A stretch of DNA of 7,496 bases. Source: OMOG01 sp041485845. GTDB lineage: Bacteria; Acidobacteriota; Terriglobia; Bryobacterales; Bryobacteraceae. The notes below the pieces were generated by a model that was not told the origin of the DNA, searched no databases, and was given only the letters and a program-made list of their open reading frames with translations. The stretch is taken from assembly GCA_041485845.1 (NCBI GenBank), contig JBGPKH010000459.1, forward strand, positions 1 through 7,496. Direction: 5' to 3'. The position numbers and the translations under genes are program-made. Shown here one piece after another: positions 1 to 7,495 of this stretch (position 1 is its first letter; the number at the start of each line of letters is the position of its first letter).

Positions 1-306
1 CGCCATTTTCTGGCTGACGCGGCCGGCGATGATCATGAGATCCGACTGGCGCGGCGATCCGCGGAAGACCTCGGCGCCTAAGCGGGCGATATCGAACCGC
101 GACGCGCCCATGGACATCATCTCGATGGCGCAACAGGCCAGCCCGAAGCTCATCGGCCAGATGGAGTTCTTGCGCGCCCAGTTCACCGCTCGATCGAGCG
201 TGGTGAACACCAGCCCCTCGGCCGCCGCCGCCGCGGCGTTGCCGGCGACTGAGTAATCGTCGATCCGCGTAAACAACCCGGCATCGCTGGCAAGGGGCTT
301 ATCCAT
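1..306 (-). CDS. nuoB: NADH-quinone oxidoreductase subunit B (NuoB), N-terminal part, cut by the window edge
   Basis: NuoB is the peripheral-arm subunit of respiratory complex I that carries the terminal iron-sulfur cluster N2 and passes electrons to quinone. Reading the minus strand from ATG at 306 gives exactly 102 open codons to base 1, with no stop, so the C-terminal part lies outside the window. The diagnostic stretch is NSIWPMSFGLACCAIEMM (residues about 47-64), with the tandem cysteines C58-C59 that supply two of the four N2 ligands in this family. It is followed by ASRFDIARLGAEVFRGSPRQ and DLMIIAGRVSQKMA, which are NuoB hallmarks. The other two cluster cysteines would be beyond the edge. 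The first 30 residues (Ala-rich at 22-29) are poorly conserved, as is usual. I see no good Shine-Dalgarno sequence before the ATG. The gene is divergent from malQ. Any complex I operon would continue to the left, which cannot be seen here. Confidence 0.94.
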   Translation of the reverse strand, partial: MDKPLASDAGLFTRIDDYSVAGNAAAAAAEGLVFTTLDRAVNWARKNSIWPMSFGLACCAIEMMSMGASRFDIARLGAEVFRGSPRQSDLMIIAGRVSQKMA

Positions 307-316
307 ACTTTAATAT
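287..316 (+). promoter_or_regulatory. Candidate sigma70-type promoter for malQ (weak)
   Basis: CTGGCA at 287-292 (4/6 to the -35 consensus) lies 18 bases before TAATAT at 311-316 (4/6 to the -10 consensus), in the only AT-rich patch near the divergent start sites. Transcription would begin near 323, leaving a leader of about 20 bases to the ATG at 343 or about 90 bases to the ATG at 415. The -35 element would fall inside the first codons of nuoB. This is a match by eye at modest similarity in a GC-rich genome, so it is only a candidate. I could not pick a convincing promoter for nuoB on the other strand. Confidence 0.2.
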
Positions 317-342
317 TCGCACGGCTGGACGCCCATTCTCGC

Positions 343-2658
343 ATGGCCCGGCGCGCTCCTGTAAAATCGGAAGAGACCGGGGATCCTCGATCCGGCGCCG
401 TACTTCCTTTTCTCATGCCATCCGAAACCTTCGAGCAGTTGCTGGATCGTGCCGCGTCGCTGTGTGGGATCGATCCCGGGTATTGGGACATCTGGGGCCG
501 CTACCATGCGATCTCCACGGGCGCCAAAAAGGCCATACTGCGCGCCATGGGAATGGTGGCGGACGATGGCGAATCGCTGGAGCGCTCGCTGGCCGCGCGC
601 GCCCGCCGGGAGTGGGAACGGCTGCTGCCGCCGGCGGTGGTGGTTTCGGAATCGGCCGATCCGCAATTGCCCCTCAGCGTGCCGGCCGAATCGTTGGGCG
701 CGCGCGCGCGCATCTCCATTTGCCGCGAGGATGGCCACACCGCGGAATGCGAGGTGAACCTCTGGGATCTCCCGCAGGCCGGGTCGATCGAAATGGACGG
801 CCGCACGTGGGTACGGCGGCAGGCGCGGATTCCGATCGACATGCCGCTGGGCTACCACGAGATCTCGGTGCAACTCGGAGGCACGCGCGCGACCACGCGC
901 TACATCGTGACGCCAGACCGGGCCTGGACCGATCCCCAACTGGGGCGCGGAGGGCGCGCCGCGGGCATTACAATCAGTCTCTACGGCGTGCGATCCGAGC
1001 GCAACTGGGGCTGCGGCGATTTCGGCGACCTCCTGGAGATCGTGGAATGGGTCTCCGAAGAGCTACAGGCCAGCTTTGTGGGCTTGAATCCCCTGCACGC
1101 CATCCACAATCGCCGTCCTTACAATACCAGCCCGTATCTGCCCAACTGCAGCTTCTATCAGAATTTCCTGTACCTGGATATCGAGGGGATGGAGGAGTTC
1201 GCACGCTGCCGGCGGGCGCGGCAACTGCGCGAGTCGGCAGAAGTGGTTGCCGAGATCGAGGCGCTGCGCGCCGCGCCGTTCGTGGAGTACGAGCGAATCG
1301 GCGCGTTGAAGCTGCGGTTCCTCAAGCTGCTGTTCGCGCAGTTTCTGCGGGAGCGGCGCGCCGGCTCGGGGAACGCGCGCGAGTTCGAGACGTTTCGGCT
1401 GCGCGAGGGCGATCTGCTGGAAAAGTTCGCCACCTATTGCGCGCTCGACGAGCACCTGCACCGGCGCAATCCCGATCTGTGGCTGTGGCCGGACTGGCCC
1501 CGGGCGTACCAGGATCCGTCATCGCCGGAGACGCTGGTTTTTCGAAAAAAGCATTGGCGCAGGGTAATGTTTTATCAGTTTCTCCAGTGGCAGATCGACA
1601 TGCAGTTGCGCCGCGCCCAACAGCGGGCGCGCGACCGCCATCTTTCCATCGGCCTCTATCACGACCTGGCGCTGGCCACCGACCGCTTGGGCTCCGATTT
1701 GTGGGCGCACCGGCCGTTTTATGTGCCGGGATGCCGCGTGGGGTCGCCGCCGGACGATTTCGCGCCCAAGGGACAGGACTGGGGCTTCCCGCCACCCGAT
1801 TCCGACCGGCATCGCGAAGATGGGTACCGGCTGTTTGCCGAGTCCATTCGCAAGAACTGCCGCCACGGCGGCGCCCTGCGCATCGACCACGTCATGCGGT
1901 TCTTCCGCCTGTACTGGATTCCCGACGATTGCGATGCCACCGAAGGCGCGTACGTCAAGGAGCGCGCGGACGATTTCGTGCGCATCCTGGCGCTGGAGAG
2001 CGTGCGCAACCAGGTGGTGGTAGTTGGCGAAGACCTGGGCACGGTAGAACCGGAGGTGCGCGACACCCTGGCCCGATTCGGCATTCTCAGCTACCGGCTG
2101 TTCTACTTCGAGAAGAACCCGCAGAACGGGTTTCGCCGCCACGACGAGTATCCACGGCGGGCGCTGGTTTCCTCCACCACGCACGACCTGCCGACGCTCG
2201 CCGGCTTCTGGGTGGGCGCCGACATCGAGGCCCGCCGCGCGGCCGGCATGCTGGATGAGCAAGGCTACGAAGCGCAGGCCGCGAACCGCCTGCTCGAAAA
2301 GCAGAAGATGCTGGATGTCCTGTTTCTCCAGAAGCTGCTGCCGGACGATCTGCCGCGGCTCGCGGCGGCCTATCCGGAGCTGACGGGGGAGTTGCACAAC
2401 GCCATCGTCGGCTTTCTGGCATTGACGCCTTCGCAGCTTCTGGCCATCAACCAGGAGGACCTCACCAAGGAGCTCGAGCAGCAGAACCTCCCCGGTACTA
2501 CGTGGCAGTATCCCAACTGGGGCCGGAAGATGCGTTTCACGGTGGAGCAATTGCGGTCGGGCGAAGGCCGCGACTTCACCGCGATGTTCCGCAACTGGAT
2601 CGAGCGTTCCGGGCGAAAGAACGTGGGGCTGACCGGCGCAGCGGCACCGGCGCCATGA
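343..2658 (+). CDS. malQ: 4-alpha-glucanotransferase (amylomaltase, GH77 family)
   Basis: This enzyme breaks an alpha-1,4 bond in a maltodextrin and transfers the glucan piece to another acceptor, in cytoplasmic maltose/glycogen metabolism. The product is 771 residues; E. coli MalQ is about 694. Residues about 29-70 match the MalQ N-terminal helical segment. Residues about 110-190 look like the MalQ-type beta-sandwich. The GH77 barrel starts at GVRSERNWGCGDFGDL (215-230), followed by SPYLP (263-267) and GSPPDDFAPKGQDWGFPP (467-484). The nucleophile is D515 in RIDH, the acid/base E563 in GEDLG, and the transition-state stabiliser D615 in THDLPT. The spacings of 48 and 52 agree with the family (Thermus amylomaltase D293, E340, D395). 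QQNLPGT (713-719) followed by PNW is the usual C-terminal signature. The start is uncertain: ATG 343 gives a basic, non-conserved extension, whereas ATG 415 (residue 25) begins just before the conserved part and leaves more room for divergent promoters. Neither has a clear ribosome binding site. All catalytic residues are present, so it is probably active. Confidence 0.97.
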   Translation: MARRAPVKSEETGDPRSGAVLPFLMPSETFEQLLDRAASLCGIDPGYWDIWGRYHAISTGAKKAILRAMGMVADDGESLERSLAARARREWERLLPPAVVVSESADPQLPLSVPAESLGARARISICREDGHTAECEVNLWDLPQAGSIEMDGRTWVRRQARIPIDMPLGYHEISVQLGGTRATTRYIVTPDRAWTDPQLGRGGRAAGITISLYGVRSERNWGCGDFGDLLEIVEWVSEELQASFVGLNPLHAIHNRRPYNTSPYLPNCSFYQNFLYLDIEGMEEFARCRRARQLRESAEVVAEIEALRAAPFVEYERIGALKLRFLKLLFAQFLRERRAGSGNAREFETFRLREGDLLEKFATYCALDEHLHRRNPDLWLWPDWPRAYQDPSSPETLVFRKKHWRRVMFYQFLQWQIDMQLRRAQQRARDRHLSIGLYHDLALATDRLGSDLWAHRPFYVPGCRVGSPPDDFAPKGQDWGFPPPDSDRHREDGYRLFAESIRKNCRHGGALRIDHVMRFFRLYWIPDDCDATEGAYVKERADDFVRILALESVRNQVVVVGEDLGTVEPEVRDTLARFGILSYRLFYFEKNPQNGFRRHDEYPRRALVSSTTHDLPTLAGFWVGADIEARRAAGMLDEQGYEAQAANRLLEKQKMLDVLFLQKLLPDDLPRLAAAYPELTGELHNAIVGFLALTPSQLLAINQEDLTKELEQQNLPGTTWQYPNWGRKMRFTVEQLRSGEGRDFTAMFRNWIERSGRKNVGLTGAAAPAP

Positions 2659-2796
2659 TCTGTCCGAATCGCTCCCGTAACCCGTCGTAGTCGCGGATCC
2701 GCCTCGCCGCTGTGATGTGCCGCGTGCCCGCCAGGCCCTCCGGAGGCGGTCAATGAGCCAGCGATCCCATTCCGCCCGGTTGTCCGGAGTAGCACG
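2651..2796 (-). other. Protein-like remnant of unknown family, probably frameshifted
   Basis: Two adjoining minus-strand reading frames here look more like protein than like noise. One, from about 2793 downward, reads ATPDNRAEWDRWLIDRLRR. The other, from about 2719 down to 2651, reads HITAARRIRDYDGLRERFGQ and then IMA. A single frame change near 2715-2725 would join them into an amphipathic segment rich in Arg, Trp, Asp and Leu. The second piece ends just as it enters the antisense of the malQ stop codon, so malQ seems to bound the relic. I do not recognise the family, and I see no start codon with a ribosome binding site. It may be a decayed small gene, a tail displaced by rearrangement, or chance. 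The case rests only on residue pattern. Confidence 0.25.
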
Positions 2797-2809
2797 GCCT
2801 CGGCAACTC

Positions 2810-3036
2810 CTACTTCGAGTTCGAGCCGGCGGCGGCCCGGCGGGACTCGATGGATTCCAGGATCTGCGCGAAGCGGCGCTGATTGCGGATGCCCGCCGGC
2901 AGCGGCCGCGGCGGAACCACTCCGCACGCTGGTCGCCTCCGCGGACGGATCTCTCGAGCCATTCGAGCGCCTGAACCGGATTTCGCAAAGTGGTATACAC
3001 CTCGTTTAGCAGTGCGCGTGCATGGCCGTATGCAGA
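2810..3036 (-). pseudogene. C-terminal remnant of a TPR-repeat protein, frameshifted
   Basis: On the minus strand, bases 3033 to 2908 read as one TPR-like helical hairpin, AYGHARALLNEVYTTL followed by NPVQALEWLERSVRGGDQRA and EWFRR. The frame then has to change by one base near 2903-2908, after which LPAGIRNQRRFAQILESIES continues to RRAAAGSNSK and a TAG stop at 2812-2810. Joined, this resembles the typical end of large TPR proteins in Acidobacteriota (serine/threonine kinases or winged-helix regulators with C-terminal TPRs), where a final ALEWLE-type repeat is followed by a 'DP-L-IRNDPRF-IL-I' tail. Nothing upstream of about 3036 continues the homology by eye, and the next gene ends at 3120, so only about 75 residues survive. 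The single-base offset could also be a sequencing error, but the missing 5' part means it is not an intact gene either way. I know of no function for such a fragment. Confidence 0.55.
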
Positions 3037-3119
3037 CGCGCGACACGCCACACGGCCGCTTTGCGGGCACAGGCGAGAACCTGCGCTCAGGCGCATTACT
3101 CACCTGGCCGAATGTCATG

Positions 3120-3899
3120 TCAATCGGCCGCGGCCACAGTGAAATAGAATGTCGATCCCGCCCCAGGCGTCGACTCCATCCACATTCGACCGCCTTGCCA
3201 CTCGATGGCCTTCTTGCAGAATGCGAGTCCCAGTCCGTTCCCGGGGTGTTCTTTCCCGTGCAGGCGCTTAAACACCCCGAATATGCGGCCTTGGAATGCC
3301 GGGTCTATACCGGGGCCATTGTCTTCGACGGAGAATACCCAATCGAGATCCACCTGTCTGGATGAAATGTGAACGCGTGGCGGAGGCGTGCCGCAGTATT
3401 CGATGGCATTTCTAATCAGGTGGTGCAGGACCTTGGTCAGTATGTCGAAGTCTCCGCACACCCACGGCAAAGGGTCATGGGTGACGATTGCGCTCCCTTC
3501 TCTTATCTGCTTGTCCGCGCAGAGGAGCGCTTGGCTTAGGACCGCTTCCATGTCCGTCCGGGAGGGCGGCCGGCCGCCAGTACCCGTGGCCCAGTAGTCC
3601 ACCATGCCGGCGAGCAGTGACTGCATTCTCGCCGCACCCTCCTGGATGCGCTCGAGGAATAGGCCGGCATCGGAATCCAGTCGGCCGGCATAAGCCTCGG
3701 CCATCAGTTGACTGAATGAGGTCACAACCCGGAGGGATTCGCGCAGATTGTGCGCCGCCATCGAGACAAACTCTTCAAATTCCGCGTTCGCCCCGTCCAA
3801 CCGCCTCTGCACTTCGAAGCATCGCCGGGTTTCCGCGTCGAGGGCCTTGCGCAAGCGTTCGATCTCGTCTTCCGTCTGGTCTTGGCCGGAGTTGCCCAT
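3120..3899 (-). CDS. Soluble sensor-less histidine kinase with variant H-box (HNLRES)
   Basis: A 259-residue histidine kinase with no membrane segment, PAS or other sensory domain. Residues 1-40 form a charged, probably coiled-coil lead (DEIERLRKALDAETRRC). The dimerisation/phosphoacceptor helices run about 40-105, with the acceptor H50 in SMAAHNLRESLRVVTSF. The HATPase domain runs about 145-255: N-box N164 (LIRNAIEYCG), G1 box DNGPGID (193-199), F-box FGVFKRLHG (207-215) and G2 box GNGLGLAFCKK (220-230). All ATP-binding motifs look intact. The oddity is the H-box: the usual acidic residue after the His is N51, and the usual Pro is S55. The gene starts two bases after the TGA of the upstream CheB/CheR/kinase fusion, with only a weak GGACTGAG-like site before it, so translation is probably coupled. 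Its kinase region is a close paralogue of the fusion's C-terminus. It may act as a heterodimer partner, a phosphatase or a kinase for an unlinked regulator; that is inference. No receiver domain or terminator is visible downstream. Confidence 0.93.
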   Translation of the reverse strand: MGNSGQDQTEDEIERLRKALDAETRRCFEVQRRLDGANAEFEEFVSMAAHNLRESLRVVTSFSQLMAEAYAGRLDSDAGLFLERIQEGAARMQSLLAGMVDYWATGTGGRPPSRTDMEAVLSQALLCADKQIREGSAIVTHDPLPWVCGDFDILTKVLHHLIRNAIEYCGTPPPRVHISSRQVDLDWVFSVEDNGPGIDPAFQGRIFGVFKRLHGKEHPGNGLGLAFCKKAIEWQGGRMWMESTPGAGSTFYFTVAAAD

Positions 3900-3901
3900 T
3901 C

Positions 3902-6900
3902 TCAGTCCACGCGCCGCGGTCCGGGCCCTGGGCGGCGGGTAGGAATGGTGAACTTGAACGTAGCGCCCCGCCCGGCTTCCGATTCCACCCAGATCCGCCC
4001 GCCCTTGCGCTCGACAACTCTCTTACAAAGCGCCAGACCGATGCCGGTGCCGGGAATTTCTCCTCCATGCAAGCGTTTGAACATACCGAAGACCCGGTGG
4101 GCGTCTTGCGGATCGATACCGATTCCGTTGTCCCGCACCGCAAAAAGCCACCCTTCCGCGTCTCTTTCCGCCGAGACATGGATTCTCGGCGTTTCCGCGC
4201 CTCGGAACTTGATCGAATTGGAAATGAGGTTCTGGAAAAGCTGGGTCAGCATAACCTCCTCGGCTACCACGGTTGGCAACGGATCGGAGGTTACGCTGGC
4301 GCCACTCTCTGCAATGGCCGCCTCGAGGTTCAACAGCGCTTTGGCGAGAACAGCGCCGCAATCGAGCGAGACGAAGCCGTCGTGTTCCCGCTCGCTAACC
4401 TCCCAATAGGCAAGCAGGGCTTTCAGCAGGGCCTCTATCCTCAGGGCGCCCTCCACGGAATAGACGATGAACTGGTTGGCTTCTTCGCCCAGCTTTCCTT
4501 TGCACTCCTGCGCCAGGAGCTGATTAAAGTTCACTACCATCCGTATAGGTTCCTGCAAGTCGTGCGTGAGCGCATAGGCAAAATGCTGCAGTTCGGCATT
4601 GGTTGTCCGGAGTGCTTCCTCAGCCTGCTTGCGGTCTGTTGCGTCCTCAATCGCGAGGAGAATCATCCGCGCTTGCGCATTCGGATTGAAGATCTCGCTG
4701 GCATTGAGCAGCATCACTTTCCGTCCGACATGTTCAAATTCGTGGGTCACCTCGAAGTCCCGGAGCGTGGAGTGCGCGGGGAGAATGTTCTCCAGCAGCT
4801 CGCGCAGTTTCGGGATATTCCATTGTCCATTCCCCAGGTCGTAGATAAGACGCTCCTCCGTCGTCTCCCGCGCGGCCTGGAACGTTTCGTAAAACGCCTT
4901 GTTGGCTTTCATGACTTCCAGGTTCTGGTTGAGGATCACGAGAGGCTCGCGCACCGTTTCTACAATCGCTTCGGCGAAGTCAAGACCGCGCTTGGCGGCA
5001 TCGATATCGATCAACATGAGCACGGCGCCGTCGGTTTTGCCGTCCGGTCCCACGGACGGGAGGATGCGCAGCGAATACCAGCGGCCGTGCGCGTCGCGGA
5101 CATCACGCGGTTTCCGATTGCCGCCCTCCATGGCATCCAACAGCAGCCGCCGCAGGTCGGGCAGTTCCATTTGAGGCTGAAGATCGGTAATCGACCGTCC
5201 GACATCGGAGGCGATCAGATTCAACATAGGTTCCAGGGCACGGGTAAAGCGGCGAATACGCAGATCTCGCCCAACCATCACAAGGGGTATGCTGATGCTT
5301 TCGAGAAGATTGGTCAGATCCCGGTTGACTTTGCTGAATTCCACGTTGCTGATCTTCAGCTCTTCGTTAAGCGTGTTCAATTCTTCGTTGGCCGATTCCA
5401 GCTCTTCCTGCGCGGTTTCCAGCTCCTCGTTGCCCGCCTGCGCCTCTTCGTTCGCCGCCTTAAGCTCTTCCAAGGTGGCGGCATGATCCTCGACGATCGA
5501 TTGCAGATACTCTTTGGTTGCTGCCAGCTCGCGCCGCAGCCGGGCGCTTCCCCGGTCGTCCTGTATCGCGGGCCCGTGCATCGCCCTTGGGCCACCGTTC
5601 GGCTCGGCGTCCTCGAACAGTACCAGGGAATAGCGTTCCTTGGAAGAGGACGAGCCACTGAGCGGGATTACCCTGATTGTGACGTCTTTTAACTGGCCCC
5701 CGTCTTCGATCCGGAAGCCGTCTTCTTGGGCTACGGCGTTGCGTTGTCTGGCGGCTCGGATGGCCTTACCCAGGCCCGCAATCAAGCCTTCGCGCACCAG
5801 TTTCAGAAGATTCTGGGTCGGCCCGCCCGGCGCAAGCTCGAGGTACGGAGCGGTGCGGCCCCGGACCTGAACGATGTTCATATCGTCGTCAATGATGGCG
5901 CCGGGGGGGCCATGTTCGGCCAGCACCAACCGGTCGGCTTCTCTCAGCACGTCCAGCCCCGCTCCGGCCTCGGCAATTCTCTGCCGGAGATCCATCCGGC
6001 CTTCCGCGCGGCGGTCTTCGCTCAGGCGTGGCGGCGGCATGCTCGCGACCGGCTGCAGGCAATAAATCTTGTGGGTCTTATCCACTTGATGAAAGGATTC
6101 GGAAAGTGTGCCGATGCTTTCCGACGGACCGAGTACCAGGAAGCCCGTTGGCTTGAGGGAGTGATGCAGGATGGACAACACCTTGCGTTGTAATCCGGCT
6201 CCCAGGTAGATCAGCACGTTACAGCAACTGATGAGGTCCAGCCTGGAGAAAGGCGGGTCCTGCGCCACGTTGTGCCTGGCAAAAACGCATACGTCACGAA
6301 TGTTCTTCGCGATCTGGTACCCGCGTTCCGTTCTGGTGAAGCACCGCGCCAATCGCTGCGGCGAGACATTGGCCAACGCGGAGTCCTTGTACGTACCGGC
6401 GCGGGCTTTCTCGATCGCCGCTTCGCTGATATCGGTGGCGAAAATCTCGAACGGAACGCTCACTTTCGTGTCGTCCAGGAATTCCATCAGGCAGATGGCG
6501 ATCGAATAAGCCTCCTCGCCCGTGGCGCACCCAGCCACCCAGATCCGGATCGGATCCTCGGGCCCTCTATTCTCAGCCAGAGCGGGGAACACCTTGGTCT
6601 TCAGTTCCTCGAAGACCGCTGGTTCCCGAAAGAATGCAGTGACGGTGATCAGCCAAGCCTCGCACAACGCGTTGGCTTCCTCGCGATTCTGCTCGAGATC
6701 CCGACTGTAGTCTTCCATCTTTTCGATTCCGCGGAGGGCCATGCGCCGCTTGATGCGTCGCCCGAGGGTGTTGTGCTTGTAGTGCGTGAAGTCCACTCCG
6801 GTGGCGCTCAGCACCAGCCGGAGTATCTTGGCCAGTTCTGCATCCCCCGTCGGCTCAATCGCCTCCCGAGCCCCTGTCGAAACCTGAAAATTTCTCGCGA

Positions 6901-7495
6901 TGGCTACCAGTTGCCGCGCGATTCCGTCCAGCGGCCGGACGAAATCCACCACACCGGCGGCGATGGCGCTTCGCGGCATGCTGTCGAACTTCGCGGTTCG
7001 CATTTCCTGAGCGAAGGTGGTACCGCCCGCGGCCTTGATCGCCTGGAGGCCCAGCGTCCCATCCGATGCGCTTCCCGACAGAACGACGCCGAGCGACTGG
7101 CTGCCCCGGTCCGCAGCCAGGGCGCAGAGAAAAGAGTCGATGGGCATGTTGCGGCCACTGTCCGGCCGGGGCGGGGTATGAAGGACGCCATCGGAAATGC
7201 CCAGATTGCATCGGGGCGGACTTACGTAAACATGATTGGCCTCGGCGCGAGTCTCACCTTTCACTTCGGAGACAGGCATTTTGCTGGCCTTGGAAAGCAA
7301 CTCCGGCAGATGGCTCTCGTGACTCGGATCGAGGTGCTGAATCAGCACGAATGCCAGGCCGGTATCGTCCGGCAGATGCCTGAGCAACTCCGTGAATGCG
7401 TCCAATCCGCCGGCGGAGGCTCCTCCGCCGACAATTGGGAATGAGCTGCCCTCGGCGGTGTGGTCCACGGCGGCGGGCCTCTTGTCAGCTACCAA
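3902..7495 (-). CDS. CheB methylesterase - CheR methyltransferase - PAS - histidine kinase fusion protein (start may lie outside the window)
   Basis: A multidomain cytoplasmic signalling protein of at least 1197 residues. The CheB methylesterase domain (about 18-200) has a complete triad: S27 in GASAGG, H54 in QHLDP and D145 in GSASDGTLG; it lacks the receiver domain of normal CheB. The CheR helical domain (about 220-295) has VTAFFREP. The CheR SAM-dependent methyltransferase (about 315-482) has WVAGCATGEE (319-328), ATDIS (353-357) and CCNVLIYL (424-431). A degenerate PAS-like domain (about 520-630) precedes a Glu-rich coiled coil (about 652-725, NEELETAQEELESANEELN). Two PAS domains follow (about 728-833 and 838-955). 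The histidine kinase has H978 in THDLQEPIR, N1093 in ISNSIKF, DNGIGID (1122-1128), FGMFKRLHG (1136-1144) and GTGIGLALCK (1149-1158). All active sites look intact. The family is known for joining receptor-type methylation chemistry to two-component signalling; the substrate here is unknown. The TTG at 7495-7493 is only the most upstream codon available, and the true start may be past the edge. No transmembrane segment is seen. The small kinase gene follows two bases after the stop. Confidence 0.95.
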   Translation of the reverse strand: MVADKRPAAVDHTAEGSSFPIVGGGASAGGLDAFTELLRHLPDDTGLAFVLIQHLDPSHESHLPELLSKASKMPVSEVKGETRAEANHVYVSPPRCNLGISDGVLHTPPRPDSGRNMPIDSFLCALAADRGSQSLGVVLSGSASDGTLGLQAIKAAGGTTFAQEMRTAKFDSMPRSAIAAGVVDFVRPLDGIARQLVAIARNFQVSTGAREAIEPTGDAELAKILRLVLSATGVDFTHYKHNTLGRRIKRRMALRGIEKMEDYSRDLEQNREEANALCEAWLITVTAFFREPAVFEELKTKVFPALAENRGPEDPIRIWVAGCATGEEAYSIAICLMEFLDDTKVSVPFEIFATDISEAAIEKARAGTYKDSALANVSPQRLARCFTRTERGYQIAKNIRDVCVFARHNVAQDPPFSRLDLISCCNVLIYLGAGLQRKVLSILHHSLKPTGFLVLGPSESIGTLSESFHQVDKTHKIYCLQPVASMPPPRLSEDRRAEGRMDLRQRIAEAGAGLDVLREADRLVLAEHGPPGAIIDDDMNIVQVRGRTAPYLELAPGGPTQNLLKLVREGLIAGLGKAIRAARQRNAVAQEDGFRIEDGGQLKDVTIRVIPLSGSSSSKERYSLVLFEDAEPNGGPRAMHGPAIQDDRGSARLRRELAATKEYLQSIVEDHAATLEELKAANEEAQAGNEELETAQEELESANEELNTLNEELKISNVEFSKVNRDLTNLLESISIPLVMVGRDLRIRRFTRALEPMLNLIASDVGRSITDLQPQMELPDLRRLLLDAMEGGNRKPRDVRDAHGRWYSLRILPSVGPDGKTDGAVLMLIDIDAAKRGLDFAEAIVETVREPLVILNQNLEVMKANKAFYETFQAARETTEERLIYDLGNGQWNIPKLRELLENILPAHSTLRDFEVTHEFEHVGRKVMLLNASEIFNPNAQARMILLAIEDATDRKQAEEALRTTNAELQHFAYALTHDLQEPIRMVVNFNQLLAQECKGKLGEEANQFIVYSVEGALRIEALLKALLAYWEVSEREHDGFVSLDCGAVLAKALLNLEAAIAESGASVTSDPLPTVVAEEVMLTQLFQNLISNSIKFRGAETPRIHVSAERDAEGWLFAVRDNGIGIDPQDAHRVFGMFKRLHGGEIPGTGIGLALCKRVVERKGGRIWVESEAGRGATFKFTIPTRRPGPGPRRVD

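Noticed and set aside
462..2258. A 598-codon plus-strand frame inside malQ
   Set aside because: It is an out-of-frame shadow rich in Arg, Gly, Ala and Pro. The GH77 catalytic motifs are all in the other frame.
2728..2749. Inverted repeat CCGCC...GGCGG around the palindrome CCTCCGGAGG, as a malQ terminator
   Set aside because: The outer stem is only five base pairs, the palindrome leaves no loop, and no T-run follows on either strand. Such short GC palindromes are expected by chance here.
1519..3096. A 525-codon open frame on the minus strand spanning the malQ 3' half and the intergenic region
   Set aside because: Most of it is antisense to malQ. Only the part between about 2908 and 3033 looks like real protein, and that is better explained as a frameshifted TPR remnant.
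3070..3100. Short hairpin CCTG-CGCT-CAGG downstream of the small kinase as a terminator
   Set aside because: The stem is four base pairs with no T-run in the direction of transcription, too weak to call.
3716..5692. A 658-codon open frame on the plus strand opposite the kinase genes
   Set aside because: It is antisense to strongly supported kinase and PAS coding sequence on the minus strand, shows no recognisable domain, and is what GC-rich codon bias produces on the opposite strand.
6272..7444. A 390-codon plus-strand open frame opposite the CheB/CheR domains
   Set aside because: The minus strand carries complete CheB and CheR active sites in this interval; the plus-strand translation has no motif and no sensible start context.
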